The notes under the pieces are model-generated. The model searched no databases. It had not been told where the DNA came from and saw only the letters and a list, made by a program, of their open reading frames with translations. Shown piece after piece: positions 23,547 through 32,947 of a DNA stretch of 64,000 bases. Location: contig NZ_MOMB01000049.1 of NCBI RefSeq assembly GCF_002752165.1, positions 62,001 through 126,000 of the forward strand, read 5' to 3'. The stretch comes from Erwinia sp. OLFS4. GTDB taxonomy: Bacteria > Pseudomonadota > Gammaproteobacteria > Enterobacterales > Enterobacteriaceae. Made by a program: the position numbers and the translations under genes. The stretch's first letter is position 1. Each line of letters opens with the position of its first letter.

Positions 23547-25562
23547 TCAGTATAATGATTCGCCCGCCTGAACCGGCAGGAATCGTTGTGAGAAGCGGTG
23601 CAGTGGCAGGGGTTCCGAATACAGATAGCCCTGACCGATATGAATCCCCCTGGCTAGCAGCCAGTCACGTTGTGTTTCTGTTTCTACGCCTTCCGCAACC
23701 ACGTCCAGGGTAATAATGTCGGCGATGGCCGCCACAATGCGCACCATGGCATCATCTTCCGGTAAGCCGGCAACAAAGCTGCGATCCATTTTTAGCTTAC
23801 TGATCGGCAAATCTTTAAACTGATGCAGCCAGTTAAGATTGGCATAACCCATGCCAAAATCATCCAGCGCCACGGGGATACCGGCCTCACGCAATTTTTG
23901 CAGCAGCAATAATGCCTGTTCAGGTTCACCCACCTGCGCGGTTTCTGTTATCTCCAGAACCAGACTGCCGGGTTTAATCTGGTGTTTGCCGATCAGCTCC
24001 TGTAAATGATTGACCATACCGGTTTCACGTAGCTGCAAAGAGGACAGATTGACGCTTAACGGTAGATCGATTCCCTGTTTTTGCCAGTCCGCCAGCAACC
24101 GGCAGGATTCTTCCAGCACCCAGCGTCCCAGTATGTTGATCACGCCAAGTTGCTCGGCGTTGGCGATCAGGTCTTCCGGCAGGCTCCAGCTGCCATCCGG
24201 CTGGCGCATGCGTAACAATGCCTCGGCACCGACCAGTACGCCATTTTTCATATTGATCTGAGGCTGGAAAAACAGGGCAAAGTTCTTTTCTTCCAGGCCC
24301 TGTAAAATATCATGTTCCTGCGTCAGACGGCGCTGTGCCCGTTCGGTCATCGTTTGTTCAAAGAACATGATCTGGTTTTTACCGTGATGATGTGCCGATA
24401 ACATCGCTGATGACGCGCGGTCCAGCAGTTCTTCGGCATGCTGAAACTCTTTTTCACGCAGGGTAATACCAATGCTGGTTACCGGCCTTAACTGAAGCTG
24501 TTCAAGAGTGACCGGCTGGATTAGCTTTTGTGTCAGATTACGCGCCAGACGCATGGCGCGGAACAGGTTATTGGCGCGTTTCACCAGCAACGCGAAGTCA
24601 CTGTTGCTGATTTGTGCCAGCACGCTATTGTCATCCAGACAGTCACGAATGCGTTCTACCAGCGTTAGCAGCAATATATCGCGCTGATCTTCAGTGACTA
24701 TCCCGTTGGTTTCCTGCAACGTTTCAATACGTATGACGATAATGGTTAACGGGCCAAGCGTCCTGACAGAGTTGAGCTGTTGCTCAACCAGCGCCAGAAA
24801 CAGGGTCTTATTGGGTAATCCCGTCAGAGCAAAATGGGTAGTCAGGCGGCTCATTTCATTATAAATGCTGCCGAGCGTCTGCTGATTCTGGTTGTAGTTA
24901 AGTATCAGCTGGCCCAGTTCATCGTCGCGATGCCGGGCAGGCAGTGTCAGCTGATGAGTAATTAAATCCTGTGGCGTCAGTGATTCAAGGTCCTGTGACA
25001 AACGGCGCAACGGACGCACCATCAGGCGGTTAATGCACCAGCTCAGCGACACGGTTAGCATGAGCACCAGAAGCAGGTAAGCAATTAGCATGGTGGTGAC
25101 AGTGGCGCGAATAAACTGGTAGACCCGTGCCGAATCGGCCTGCAGTACCAGCGATGCCAGCGGACCGGGCATCGCCCGCTCAGGAGAATAGAGGGGAACG
25201 CGGATGGTGACCGGTAGCTCAAACAGCTGGGCTATCAGCGTTGGCACCGGTTTCTCCACGGCAAATTCACTGTGTAATGCCGGAATATTATTGGGCAGAA
25301 CGATTTCAGCACGGGCGATGACACCGGCGGGTTTCAGCGTTTGCAGAATACGTTCAACCTGGGGAATGTCTGCTTTCAGAACCGCTTCAGAAAGCGGCTG
25401 GCGAATGGTATGCGCGACGTTTTCCATTTGCTGAGCGTAGTCAACCCTGCGCTGCTGCACAAAGTGGAAGAGCTGGAGCAAGATGAACAGACTGACAATG
25501 ACCAGGGTGACTGCTGAAACCGTTGCCATCTGTTTAATCGTCAGGGAGCGGGTGACGCGCAA
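23547..25562 (-). CDS. pdeK: c-di-GMP phosphodiesterase PdeK/HmsP-like (HAMP-GGDEF-EAL)
   Basis: The 671-residue inner-membrane protein matches YhjK/HmsP. It has a membrane helix (about residues 12-32), a periplasmic sensor part, a second helix (about 152-178) and a HAMP linker. A degenerate GGDEF domain follows (NSDFALL where GGDEF should be), then an EAL domain with intact GAEALLRM, NLSSLQL, EITETA, DDFGMGY and KMDRSFV/AEGVET motifs. It should therefore hydrolyse c-di-GMP and not make it, which would lower BcsA activity through the PilZ domain. In E. coli it sits directly beside bcsC; here the bcs operon is about 15 kb away and inverted. Its position beyond dctA is otherwise conserved. Confidence 0.94.
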   Translation of the reverse strand: MRVTRSLTIKQMATVSAVTLVIVSLFILLQLFHFVQQRRVDYAQQMENVAHTIRQPLSEAVLKADIPQVERILQTLKPAGVIARAEIVLPNNIPALHSEFAVEKPVPTLIAQLFELPVTIRVPLYSPERAMPGPLASLVLQADSARVYQFIRATVTTMLIAYLLLVLMLTVSLSWCINRLMVRPLRRLSQDLESLTPQDLITHQLTLPARHRDDELGQLILNYNQNQQTLGSIYNEMSRLTTHFALTGLPNKTLFLALVEQQLNSVRTLGPLTIIVIRIETLQETNGIVTEDQRDILLLTLVERIRDCLDDNSVLAQISNSDFALLVKRANNLFRAMRLARNLTQKLIQPVTLEQLQLRPVTSIGITLREKEFQHAEELLDRASSAMLSAHHHGKNQIMFFEQTMTERAQRRLTQEHDILQGLEEKNFALFFQPQINMKNGVLVGAEALLRMRQPDGSWSLPEDLIANAEQLGVINILGRWVLEESCRLLADWQKQGIDLPLSVNLSSLQLRETGMVNHLQELIGKHQIKPGSLVLEITETAQVGEPEQALLLLQKLREAGIPVALDDFGMGYANLNWLHQFKDLPISKLKMDRSFVAGLPEDDAMVRIVAAIADIITLDVVAEGVETETQRDWLLARGIHIGQGYLYSEPLPLHRFSQRFLPVQAGESLY

Positions 25563-25725
25563 TCCGGGCCTCCGAAGTGCTTTTACCTGTCAGGGATGGG
25601 GATGATGGCTCTGCACAGAGTCTATCTTATCCCGACAGCATAGCGATTTAAGCTGCTGATGCCATATTTTTTAACAAATTTTTCATCACTTTATCGCGAA
25701 TGCCTGCGGTCAGATAGCGAAAAAT

Positions 25726-25767
25726 TGTGATCTACTTCAAAATAATTTGCCTGCAAAAGAGTGCAGG
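25726..25767. promoter_or_regulatory. CRP-like site and hairpin upstream of pdeK
   Basis: TGTGA-TCTACT-TCAAA (25726-25741) differs from the CRP consensus TGTGA-N6-TCACA at one base. Just beside it, CCTGCA-AAAGAG-TGCAGG (25750-25767) forms a 6-bp stem followed by a T-tract on the plus strand; on the minus strand it may end the LysR transcript. The rest of 25563-25883 is AT-rich and holds no gene. Confidence 0.35.
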
Positions 25768-25883
25768 TGTATATTTTTTTGCGTTATTAAAATTATTTTT
25801 ATTGAGTGACGCCCGCATGCGCAAATTTTTTAGCTATATCTTCCATTGCTATGTTGAAACCTTTAAACATGTTCCGCCAGGTG

Positions 25884-26801
25884 CTATGCACTGAGGTGTT
25901 TCTCTGAGTGGGGAAAAATCTGCGCCATGCGGGTGCTGACCCATTCAATAAATACAGCCACTCTGGAAGAGACATGTCTTTTTTGCGGATAAAGCAGCGA
26001 GACCGGCATCGGGGCTGGCGGCATTTGCGGTAGGATTTCCCGCAAGGTTCCCGCATTCAGCGCTGTCTCCACCCGATAACGCGGTACCTGAACTATTCCC
26101 ATTCCTGCTTCGGCGGCACCGGTATAAAGATCGGCGCTGTCTACCGCTATTTTACCCGGCAGCGACACCGTTCGCGGCTTGCCCTGTTCATAAAATACCA
26201 GCGGCATTGCCTGGCCACTGACACTGGAAATGTAGCTGACGGCAAAATGGCCATCCAGTTCGGCGAGCGTTTTCGGTTCGCCATAGCGGGCCAGATAGTC
26301 GGGGCTGGCTACGGTTGCTTCAGGCATCAGCGCTACACGGCGCGCAATTAAGGTTGAATCCTGTAAATTTCCTGCCCGTAAAACGCAGTGAAAACCTTCA
26401 CGTACCATATCCACCAGCCGATCGCTGTCACTAATGTGCAAGGTAATATCGGGATAACGCTGAGTAAATTCACTGATTGCTGGCATGATAAAGTGTTGCG
26501 CAAGGGTACGCTGCATGTTGACCCGAAGCAGCCCTTTTGGCATAGCGGGACGAAACTGACTTTCCGCTTCTTCAATATCCGCCAGCAGTCTGAGGCAACT
26601 CTGATAAAACTGCTGTCCATCATCAGTGAGCTGCACGGTACGGGTGGTACGTGCCAGTAAACGGGTACCTAAACGTGCCTCAAGCTTTTTTATCATATTG
26701 GTCACTGTGGCCTGTGGAATCATTAAGTCCTGGGCGGCGTGGGTAAAGCTGCTACGTTCAGCAATACGAACGAAGATCTGCATTTCCTGAAAACGATCCA
26801 T
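25884..26801 (-). CDS. LysR-family regulator (divergent from SDR gene)
   Basis: The 305-residue protein has the LysR N-terminal helix-turn-helix (MDRFQEMQIFVRIAERSSFTHAAQDL, then ATVTNMIKKLEARLGTRLLARTTR) and a type-2 periplasmic-binding-fold effector domain. It belongs to the large group of LysR proteins encoded divergently from an oxidoreductase. The 111-bp shared intergenic region with the SDR gene is the likely operator. The effector is unknown. It is a separate gene from the LysR at 9998; the two differ throughout the effector domain, so they are not a recent duplication. Confidence 0.92.
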   Translation of the reverse strand: MDRFQEMQIFVRIAERSSFTHAAQDLMIPQATVTNMIKKLEARLGTRLLARTTRTVQLTDDGQQFYQSCLRLLADIEEAESQFRPAMPKGLLRVNMQRTLAQHFIMPAISEFTQRYPDITLHISDSDRLVDMVREGFHCVLRAGNLQDSTLIARRVALMPEATVASPDYLARYGEPKTLAELDGHFAVSYISSVSGQAMPLVFYEQGKPRTVSLPGKIAVDSADLYTGAAEAGMGIVQVPRYRVETALNAGTLREILPQMPPAPMPVSLLYPQKRHVSSRVAVFIEWVSTRMAQIFPHSEKHLSA

Positions 26802-26912
26802 TCCGGCGCCCTATTGTTAATAAAAATGGAATAATGATGCGGCTCTGACGGTAATTATCTTTGCTGAAATATCAATCATAGTAAAAAACACCAAACGACA
26901 GAGGATAATGTG

Positions 26913-27650
26913 ATGTCTGATCAGACTAAAGTGGCAATTATAACCGGTGGTTCGCGTGGTATTGGCGCGGCGATTGCTGAAACGATGGCGCAAGCGGGTT
27001 TTGATGTGCTGATAAATTATGTCAGTAATCAGGCCCAGGCAGAGAGTGTCCGGCAGGCGGTTACGGCATCAGGCCGCAGGGCAGTCATTTTTCAGGGGAA
27101 TGTTGCTGTGCCCGCCGAGGTCAGCGCGATGTTCGATTATGCCGAACAATCGCTGGGCAAGGTTCATACGGTGATTAACAGTGCCGGTATGTTAAAAACG
27201 CTGCCGCTGCTTGAGCATAGCGATGAGCTGTTCGCGCGCACTTTTGCCATTAACACCCAGGGCAGTTTTAATGTGATGCGTGAAGCCGGTAAACGGCTGA
27301 TCGACGGTGGCAGAATTATTATGCTGTCCACTACCGCTATCAGGATGAAGATGCCGGGTTATGCTATTTACAATGCCTCAAAGGCTGCGGTGGAAGCGCT
27401 GGTGGCGACTTTTGCTAAAGAACTGCGTGGCCGTGCGATCACCGTGAATGCGGTTGCTCCAGGTCCGGTGGCGACCGAATTGTTTTTTAATGGTAAAAGT
27501 GAACAACTGATTGCCCAGCTGGCCAATCAGCCGCCGCTGGGACGGCTTGGTCAACCTCAGGATATTGCCGGCGTGGTCTGTTTCCTCGCCAGCGAACAGA
27601 GCGGCTGGATCAATGGTCAGGTGCTGTGCGCGAATGGCGGCGTTGCCTGA
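26913..27650 (+). CDS. Classical short-chain dehydrogenase/reductase (FabG-like)
   Basis: This 245-residue NAD(P)-dependent oxidoreductase has a canonical SDR core: VAIITGGSRGIGAAIA at the N-terminus, NSAG in the middle, and catalytic Ser in MLSTTA with YNASKAAVEALV (YxxxK). VNAVAPGPVATEL and the C-terminal LASEQSGWINGQVLCANGGVA are typical of FabG-like 3-oxoacyl or sugar-alcohol dehydrogenases. I chose the ATG at 26913 over GTG 26910 because GAGG lies at a better distance. It is divergent from the LysR regulator. Unlike the SDR at 9303, all catalytic residues are present. The substrate is unknown. Confidence 0.92.
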   Translation: MSDQTKVAIITGGSRGIGAAIAETMAQAGFDVLINYVSNQAQAESVRQAVTASGRRAVIFQGNVAVPAEVSAMFDYAEQSLGKVHTVINSAGMLKTLPLLEHSDELFARTFAINTQGSFNVMREAGKRLIDGGRIIMLSTTAIRMKMPGYAIYNASKAAVEALVATFAKELRGRAITVNAVAPGPVATELFFNGKSEQLIAQLANQPPLGRLGQPQDIAGVVCFLASEQSGWINGQVLCANGGVA

Positions 27651-27719
27651 AGCGGCGGGACGATTTAGCTCCTGGTGCCGTCATCGCTGGTCTGGCAATC
27701 AGCGGTGCCATTGTCTGTA

Positions 27720-28115
27720 TCAGCCAGTCATTAGCTGGTTGAGGGTTTGCAGGTCGCGTTTGACGGCAGCAACGTCATCGGCAAAGCGGGCTTCGGAGGT
27801 CAGATCATCGCGGAACAGGGTGATCATCACCTGGGCTCCCAGCTGATTGGCAATGACGCGCATCGGAATGTAAATCTCTTTCCCGAGGCCACTGCCGACA
27901 TAATGATCCATGATGCCGTAGACATTGTGATCGGTGAAACGAATCAACACGTCGCCGTCGGGACCCCGGCTTTTCCAGCGATCCCCTTGCGCTACCATTT
28001 CCCCCTGACTGAGTCCACTGGCCCAGCGCGAAAAAAAGGGAGGTTGCCAGATGGTTTCGTAGAGATCGACCCAGTTCCTGGCAATGGTTTGCGTAACAAC
28101 ATATGACGGTAACAT
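27720..28115 (-). CDS. START/polyketide-cyclase-like small protein, function unknown
   Basis: The 131-residue product starts at ATG 28115 with GGAGG correctly spaced; an upstream in-frame codon at 28178 lies inside a terminator hairpin. The pattern (RNWVDLYETIWQPPFFSRWASGL early, then GDRWKSRGPDGDVLIRFTDHNVYGIMDHYV, ending in a long C-terminal helix) resembles SRPBCC-fold proteins annotated as polyketide cyclase or activator of Hsp90-like, which bind small hydrophobic ligands. No catalytic residues can be inferred. It has no signal peptide. It converges with the SDR gene and follows the acyltransferase gene in the same direction, but a terminator lies between them, so cotranscription is doubtful. 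Confidence 0.72.
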   Translation of the reverse strand: MLPSYVVTQTIARNWVDLYETIWQPPFFSRWASGLSQGEMVAQGDRWKSRGPDGDVLIRFTDHNVYGIMDHYVGSGLGKEIYIPMRVIANQLGAQVMITLFRDDLTSEARFADDVAAVKRDLQTLNQLMTG

Positions 28116-28127
28116 CCGGCCTCCGGC

Positions 28128-28168
28128 AAAATAAAAAGGGCAGTGTGTTGTTATAACAAACTGCCCTT
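28128..28168 (-). terminator. Intrinsic terminator after the acyltransferase gene
   Basis: AAGGGCAGT and ACTGCCCTT form a 9-bp stem with an inner TTGTTATAACAA palindrome; on the minus strand it is followed by TTTTTATTTT. It lies 22 bp after the acyltransferase stop and just before the START-like gene. Confidence 0.75.
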
Positions 28169-28190
28169 GCCGGTGCAAAAAAGAGCCTGC

Positions 28191-29216
28191 TCAGGCAGGT
28201 TCCGGCCGCGACGAAGGAAAAACAATTTTTTTCAGCGACGTATAAAGGCCGCTCATAATGACGCTGGTCAGCCAGCTCAGTGCAATCAGCAGTGCATAAA
28301 TGGCCAGGGTGTAATGCGGCGAATAAATAAATGGCTGGAGGAAGTAATAGCAATAAAAAGAGTGGGTCAGCCACATGAAGCCGGAACGATGGCCCAGCGA
28401 GTAAATGACCTGGCGCACCGTTTGTGGCAGAACGTTATGCAGCTGGATGATGCAAAAGGCCAGTGGCGGAACCATCAGGCACAGTGAGACAAAAAAGTAT
28501 TTGCTCAGCCCGTAGCCAATGACGACTATTGCCACAAGACATAGCGGCGTCATCAGGCGCCGGACAATCTCATGCTGCCTCAGCCATGTGTTAATTTGTT
28601 CGCGGTGCCTGCCGAGCATCAGGCCACTGGTTAACGGTAATATCCAGATGAGGTAAGCAATCATGTCTTTCAGGTACCAGGCCTGAAAGTTATACCAGTA
28701 CAAGCGGGTACCTATTACCGAGGCAACCAGTGACAGCGTCAGTAGCAGAAGAGGCGGGATTTTTAACAGCAGTGGATAAGAAAACAGATAGTCGACGTAC
28801 AGAAACAGAAACCACCATTCGAGGTTCCACGTGGTATCCAGTCCGCTGAGATTAAGCAGTAGCGTCTGCAGGCTGAGTGTATAACGGCCATCATCGTTAA
28901 ACAGCAGCAGGCCGATGGGGACAAACAACAATGCAACCAGCCAGGCCTGACTGTAGATGGAAACGGCTTTTTTACTCAATGCCGTGAGGCTCTTTCTCTT
29001 ACTGAAGGCAAAACCATAGCCAGAGAGAAACAGGAAGATAGGGACGCAAATTTTGCAGTACTGAGCAATGTTGAGTTCAATATTTATCTGCTGGCTTAGC
29101 GGGATGATAACAATACCGGGATCGATGCGGTCAGGAAACGCAAACAGATGATGAAACAGCATCATCAGGATGGCGATTCCCTTAATAAAAGCGGTTTGTT
29201 CCCGTGTGATGGTCAT
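28191..29216 (-). CDS. Acyltransferase-3 family membrane protein
   Basis: The 341-residue inner-membrane protein has about ten membrane segments and the acyltransferase-3 (PF01757-type) pattern. It starts with TAFIKGIAILMMLFHHLFAFPD, where the His pair corresponds to the family's catalytic His region, followed by CVPIFLFLSGYGFAF and WNLEWWFLFLYVDYLFSYP. Such enzymes O-acetylate or otherwise acylate surface sugars, peptidoglycan or antibiotics from acyl-CoA. No glycan synthesis genes adjoin it, so its acceptor is unknown. ECA, encoded 5 kb downstream, is one possible target by proximity only. The C-terminus is basic and Pro-rich (FPSSRPEPA). Confidence 0.85.
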   Translation of the reverse strand: MTITREQTAFIKGIAILMMLFHHLFAFPDRIDPGIVIIPLSQQINIELNIAQYCKICVPIFLFLSGYGFAFSKRKSLTALSKKAVSIYSQAWLVALLFVPIGLLLFNDDGRYTLSLQTLLLNLSGLDTTWNLEWWFLFLYVDYLFSYPLLLKIPPLLLLTLSLVASVIGTRLYWYNFQAWYLKDMIAYLIWILPLTSGLMLGRHREQINTWLRQHEIVRRLMTPLCLVAIVVIGYGLSKYFFVSLCLMVPPLAFCIIQLHNVLPQTVRQVIYSLGHRSGFMWLTHSFYCYYFLQPFIYSPHYTLAIYALLIALSWLTSVIMSGLYTSLKKIVFPSSRPEPA

Positions 29217-29352
29217 TATTTTCCCCCCGAGATAGTGATACGACTATAGGGAGCGGGGTGGGTCAACAAAAGTAAATTATGCGCTTTGAGCCGTAAATCA
29301 GATAAAGCCGAGGCGCGTGCCGTCTGCGCTGCACTATGAAAAAACGCGGGTA

Positions 29353-30840
29353 TCAGGAGACGGTCAGCGTCCAGTGAACATAGGACTGATAATGGCTTTC
29401 CTGGTCGAGCAACTCTTTACGCAGCGGATGGGCGTCCAGCCAGCCGGCGGGTAAAGTAAGGTGCAGCGCTTCTTCATCTGCCCGCAGACCAACCGCCGGC
29501 AAGGTGTTATCACCTCGCCGGCTGGCGAAAATAATGGCCAGTCGTAGCAGGCGGCAGAGTCGTTCTGCCAGACGCAGCGGAATGGCATTCTGCTGACTAA
29601 GCTGCGCCAGATCGATATTACCACTCTGATTTTGCAGCAGAGTGGCCAGCAGATTTTTTTGCGCCGGAGTGAAGCCGGGAAGGTCGAGGTGGCGAATCAG
29701 GTAAGCGGCGTGCTGAGGGGCATGTTTAAAATCAACGCTAAGACCGATTTCATGGGTCAGACAGGCATCTTCCAGTAACAGCCGACAGCGTTCATCCAGC
29801 TTCCAGCGTTGATTCACCTGATGCAGAAAGCGGAGTGCCAGCTGACGGACGCGTTCGGCTTGCGCTACATCAATATTAAAACGGCGTTGTAAACTGGTCA
29901 GAGTACGCAGGCGGATATCACGGTCAACCGGCAAATGCAGCATGCCATATACTAACCCTTCACGCAGCGCGCCGCCGGCCAGGGTCATACCGTCAATCCG
30001 CAATTCTTTAAAGATGGCAATCAGAATTGACAATCCGCTGGGAAATACCAGCGCCCGTTCCAGCGTGAGGCCTTCGATTTCCAGCTCTTCTAATTTGTCA
30101 CACTGAATGGCCCGCTGTTTTAGCTGCTGCAGTTTGCTTAAGGTGATGCGTTCATCCATCCCCTGCGCCATCATAATTTCCTGCAATGCCTGGACGGTAC
30201 CGGATGCTCCCACGCAGGTTTCCCAGCCCTGATTGCGCAGCGTATCTGCCACCGGTTGCAGCATGTCACGTGCGGCCTGTTCGGCCTGGTCAAAGTTATT
30301 CTGGCACAGGCGACGATCGGAAAAATAGCGTTCCAGCCAGGTAACGCAGCCCATGGAAAGGCTGAATAATTTTGTTGTCTGGGCGCCGGATCCGGTTACC
30401 AGCTCCGTACTGCCACCACCAATATCGACCACCAGACGTTTATCCGATCCGCCGGTAGTATGGGCAACGCCGTAATAGATCAGGCGGGCTTCTTCTTCTC
30501 CGCTAATCACGTTTACGGTACAACCGAGAATTTGTTGCGCCTTTTCAAGAAAGATTGCGGCATTACTGGCAATTCTTAAGGTGGCGGTGGCCACCACGCG
30601 AATTTGTCCGCTGGGGATATCCTGTAGCTGCTCTGAAAACAAACGCAGACATTGCCAGCCCCGGTTCATGGCCTCTTCAGAGAGCTGGTACGTGTGCTGA
30701 TTGAGGCCGGCGGCGAGGCGCACTTTACGCTTGATGCGTGCAACCGTCTGGATAGTGCCGGACACTTCCCGCACTACCAGCATGTGGAAACTGTTTGATC
30801 CCAGGTCGATTGCCGCATACAGCGAGGAAGTGCTTAACAT
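29353..30840 (-). CDS. gppA: Guanosine pentaphosphatase / exopolyphosphatase GppA
   Basis: GppA removes the gamma phosphate from pppGpp to give ppGpp, and can cut polyphosphate, linking the stringent response and phosphate. The 495-residue protein starts [23 protein letters not shown], the ASKHA-fold phosphate-1 motif. [23 protein letters not shown] and [13 protein letters not shown] follow, then the C-terminal HD-like helical region with [20 protein letters not shown] chose the ATG at 30840, which lies seven bases after the rhlB stop, so the two genes are coupled as in E. coli. A longer reading from 30903 would overlap rhlB. The rep helicase gene, normally beside it in E. coli, is not present here. 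Confidence 0.97.
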   Translation of the reverse strand: MLSTSSLYAAIDLGSNSFHMLVVREVSGTIQTVARIKRKVRLAAGLNQHTYQLSEEAMNRGWQCLRLFSEQLQDIPSGQIRVVATATLRIASNAAIFLEKAQQILGCTVNVISGEEEARLIYYGVAHTTGGSDKRLVVDIGGGSTELVTGSGAQTTKLFSLSMGCVTWLERYFSDRRLCQNNFDQAEQAARDMLQPVADTLRNQGWETCVGASGTVQALQEIMMAQGMDERITLSKLQQLKQRAIQCDKLEELEIEGLTLERALVFPSGLSILIAIFKELRIDGMTLAGGALREGLVYGMLHLPVDRDIRLRTLTSLQRRFNIDVAQAERVRQLALRFLHQVNQRWKLDERCRLLLEDACLTHEIGLSVDFKHAPQHAAYLIRHLDLPGFTPAQKNLLATLLQNQSGNIDLAQLSQQNAIPLRLAERLCRLLRLAIIFASRRGDNTLPAVGLRADEEALHLTLPAGWLDAHPLRKELLDQESHYQSYVHWTLTVS

Positions 30841-30847
30841 GAAAGCG

Positions 30848-32137
30848 TTAACCCGAGCGTTTACGATTGTTACGTGGCGCACCGCCCCGACGGTTGTTGC
30901 CACCGCGGCGTGGTCCGTTGCCGCCCGAGCGGTTGCGGGTCAATCTTTTCGGCGGCGGCAGTTCCTGCAGCAGCGCATCGCTGTTGTAACGGCTGACGGG
31001 AATGCCGTGACCGATATATTCTTCAATAGCCGGCAGGTTAAGCGCGTACTCTTCACAGGCAAGGCTGATTGAGTGGCCACTGGCTCCCGCCCGACCGGTA
31101 CGGCCAATGCGATGCACATAGTCTTCGCGATCGTCCGGCAGGTCATAGTTGAATACATGCGTCACCGCAGGAATGTGCAACCCACGGGCAGCGACATCGG
31201 TTGCCACCAGAATGTCGACATCACCCTTAGTGAAATCATCGAGAATACGCAAACGCTTTTTCTGCGCCACGTCGCCGGTCAGTAAGCCAACCCGATGGCC
31301 ATCGGCGGCAAGGTGGCCCCAGATGTCTTCACAGCGGTGTTTAGTATTGGCAAAAATAATCGCTCTGTCTGGCCATTCTTCTTCGAGCAGAGTTTGTAGC
31401 AGCCGCATTTTCTCTTCGTTTGAAGGATAGAAAAGCTCTTCTTTAATACGATGGCCGGTTTTTTGCTCGGGTTCCACTTCCACGTATTCGGCATTATTCA
31501 TGTGTTCAAACGCCAGCTCACGCACGCGGAATGACAAGGTAGCGGAAAACAGCATATTCAGTCGCTGACTGGCAGGAGGCATACGGCGTAACAGCCAGCG
31601 AATATCTTTGATAAAACCAAGATCGAACATACGATCGGCTTCATCAAGAACCACAACCTGGATTGCCGCCAGGTTGATGTAGTTCTGCCGGGCATAATCA
31701 ATCAGGCGTCCGGTGGTGCCGATAAGAATATCAACGCCGTTCTCCAGCACCTTCAGTTGTTTATCATAGCCGTCGCCGCCGTAAGCTAATCCCAGCTTCA
31801 GTCCGGAGGCCTGCGCCAGGGGTTCCGCATCCGCATGAATTTGTACCGCCAGTTCACGGGTGGGGGCCATGATAAGCGCGCGAGGTTGATTGACCTGATG
31901 GCCTTCCAGCGCGGGGTGAGAAAGCAAATAATGAAACGTTGACGTCAAAAACGCCATCGTTTTGCCGGTTCCGGTTTGCGCCTGACCCGCAACGTCCCGC
32001 CCGGCCAGGGTGAGGGGAAGTGCAAGTGCCTGAATAGGCGTGCAGTTATGAAACCCTTTTGTTTCAAGGGCTTCAATGACTTTCGGGTGCAGGGCGAAGT
32101 CGGAAAACTTCTGTTCTGTTAAATGTGTTTTGCTCAT
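30848..32137 (-). CDS. rhlB: ATP-dependent RNA helicase RhlB
   Basis: RhlB is the DEAD-box helicase of the RNA degradosome, unwinding RNA for PNPase and RNase E. The 429-residue sequence carries the motifs in order: the Q motif ([13 protein letters not shown]), Walker [19 protein letters not shown] as [35 protein letters not shown] and [10 protein letters not shown]. The tail after about residue 395 is rich in Arg, Gly and Asn ([19 protein letters not shown]), typical of RhlB and likely RNA-binding. It is divergent from trxA, as in E. coli, and its stop is seven bases before the gppA start. Confidence 0.97.
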   Translation of the reverse strand: MSKTHLTEQKFSDFALHPKVIEALETKGFHNCTPIQALALPLTLAGRDVAGQAQTGTGKTMAFLTSTFHYLLSHPALEGHQVNQPRALIMAPTRELAVQIHADAEPLAQASGLKLGLAYGGDGYDKQLKVLENGVDILIGTTGRLIDYARQNYINLAAIQVVVLDEADRMFDLGFIKDIRWLLRRMPPASQRLNMLFSATLSFRVRELAFEHMNNAEYVEVEPEQKTGHRIKEELFYPSNEEKMRLLQTLLEEEWPDRAIIFANTKHRCEDIWGHLAADGHRVGLLTGDVAQKKRLRILDDFTKGDVDILVATDVAARGLHIPAVTHVFNYDLPDDREDYVHRIGRTGRAGASGHSISLACEEYALNLPAIEEYIGHGIPVSRYNSDALLQELPPPKRLTRNRSGGNGPRRGGNNRRGGAPRNNRKRSG

Positions 32138-32254
32138 AGTGTGATAGAATATCAGCTTACTATTGCTTTACGAAAGCGTATCCGTTGAAATAAAGTCATC
32201 CTAAGTTGGCAGATTTTTCGCCAACCAGCCAGGGTTAATCTTGTGGAGTAAGAC

Positions 32255-32587
32255 ATGAGCAGCGATAAAATCGTTCATCTGACTGACAGCAGCTTCGAAA
32301 CTGACGTTCTGAAAGCCGAACGTCCAACACTGGTAGATTTCTGGGCCGAGTGGTGTGGGCCGTGCAAAATGATTGCGCCAATCCTCGATGAGATTGCAGA
32401 AGAGTACCAGGATAAGCTGACGATTTCCAAGTTAAACATTGATGAAAATCCCGGTACCGCGCCAAAATATGGTATCCGTGGTATCCCGACGCTTCTGTTG
32501 TTTAAAAACGGTGAAGTTGCCGCCACAAAAGTGGGCGCGCTCTCTAAAGGTCAGCTGAAAGAGTTCCTGGACGCAAATCTGGGCTAG
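32255..32587 (+). CDS. trxA: Thioredoxin 1
   Basis: TrxA reduces protein disulfides with electrons from thioredoxin reductase. The 110-residue cytoplasmic protein has [22 protein letters not shown] with the active-site CGPC at about residues 33-36, the Asp at the buried core (LVDFWAEW), and the cis-Pro in [14 protein letters not shown]. It is one residue longer than E. coli TrxA. GGAGTAAG lies before the ATG (TGTGGAGTAAGACATG). It is divergent from rhlB and followed by rho, as in E. coli. No clear intrinsic terminator follows it; read-through into rho is possible. Confidence 0.98.
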   Translation: MSSDKIVHLTDSSFETDVLKAERPTLVDFWAEWCGPCKMIAPILDEIAEEYQDKLTISKLNIDENPGTAPKYGIRGIPTLLLFKNGEVAATKVGALSKGQLKEFLDANLG

Positions 32588-32947
32588 GCGGTACTATTCT
32601 GGCGTTAACAGGACAGCTTTTTTTCATCGTTGCTGGACGCCAGAAATTTCGCGTGTTATGTTACCTTCACTGCATTATGAACTTACCTGTAGTCTGAATC
32701 TAAGAATTATCCCTTGTTGAGCGCCAGAGTAACCAGTCGGTTTTTCACGGTATCAGCAATCTGACGGTTTGTACCAACGGTTTCGGCAAGCTTTTCCACC
32801 GTCTTCTCGCAGCAGACCGACCTGTTCTGTCTGAGATTGTCGAGCAATTCGGAAATAAAGTATGCCATTAGACAGGCATGGATTCTTTTGCCATACCATC
32901 CACGATTAATAGTTCGAGATTTACCCCGAGTTTAAGAACCCACCATT
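32588..32947 (+). other. trxA-rho intergenic region with presumed rho leader
   Basis: This 360-bp gap precedes rho. In E. coli the equivalent region holds the rho promoter, a long autogenously controlled leader and the rhoL leader peptide. I see no ORF resembling the E. coli RhoL peptide. Two short ORFs, 32658-32720 and 32862-32909, have no strong ribosome sites. A small stem (TATGCC and GGCATGG near 32861-32881) is visible. It is probably the Rho-sensitive leader, but no site is assigned. Confidence 0.5.

Noticed and set aside
9303-27650. The two LysR/SDR pairs as a recent duplication
   Set aside because: The LysR proteins differ in the effector domain, and the SDR proteins differ in length and in catalytic residues, so the pairs are independent.
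32658-32720. 20-residue ORF in the trxA-rho spacer as a possible rhoL
   Set aside because: Its sequence does not resemble E. coli RhoL, it has no ribosome site, and it lies too far upstream.
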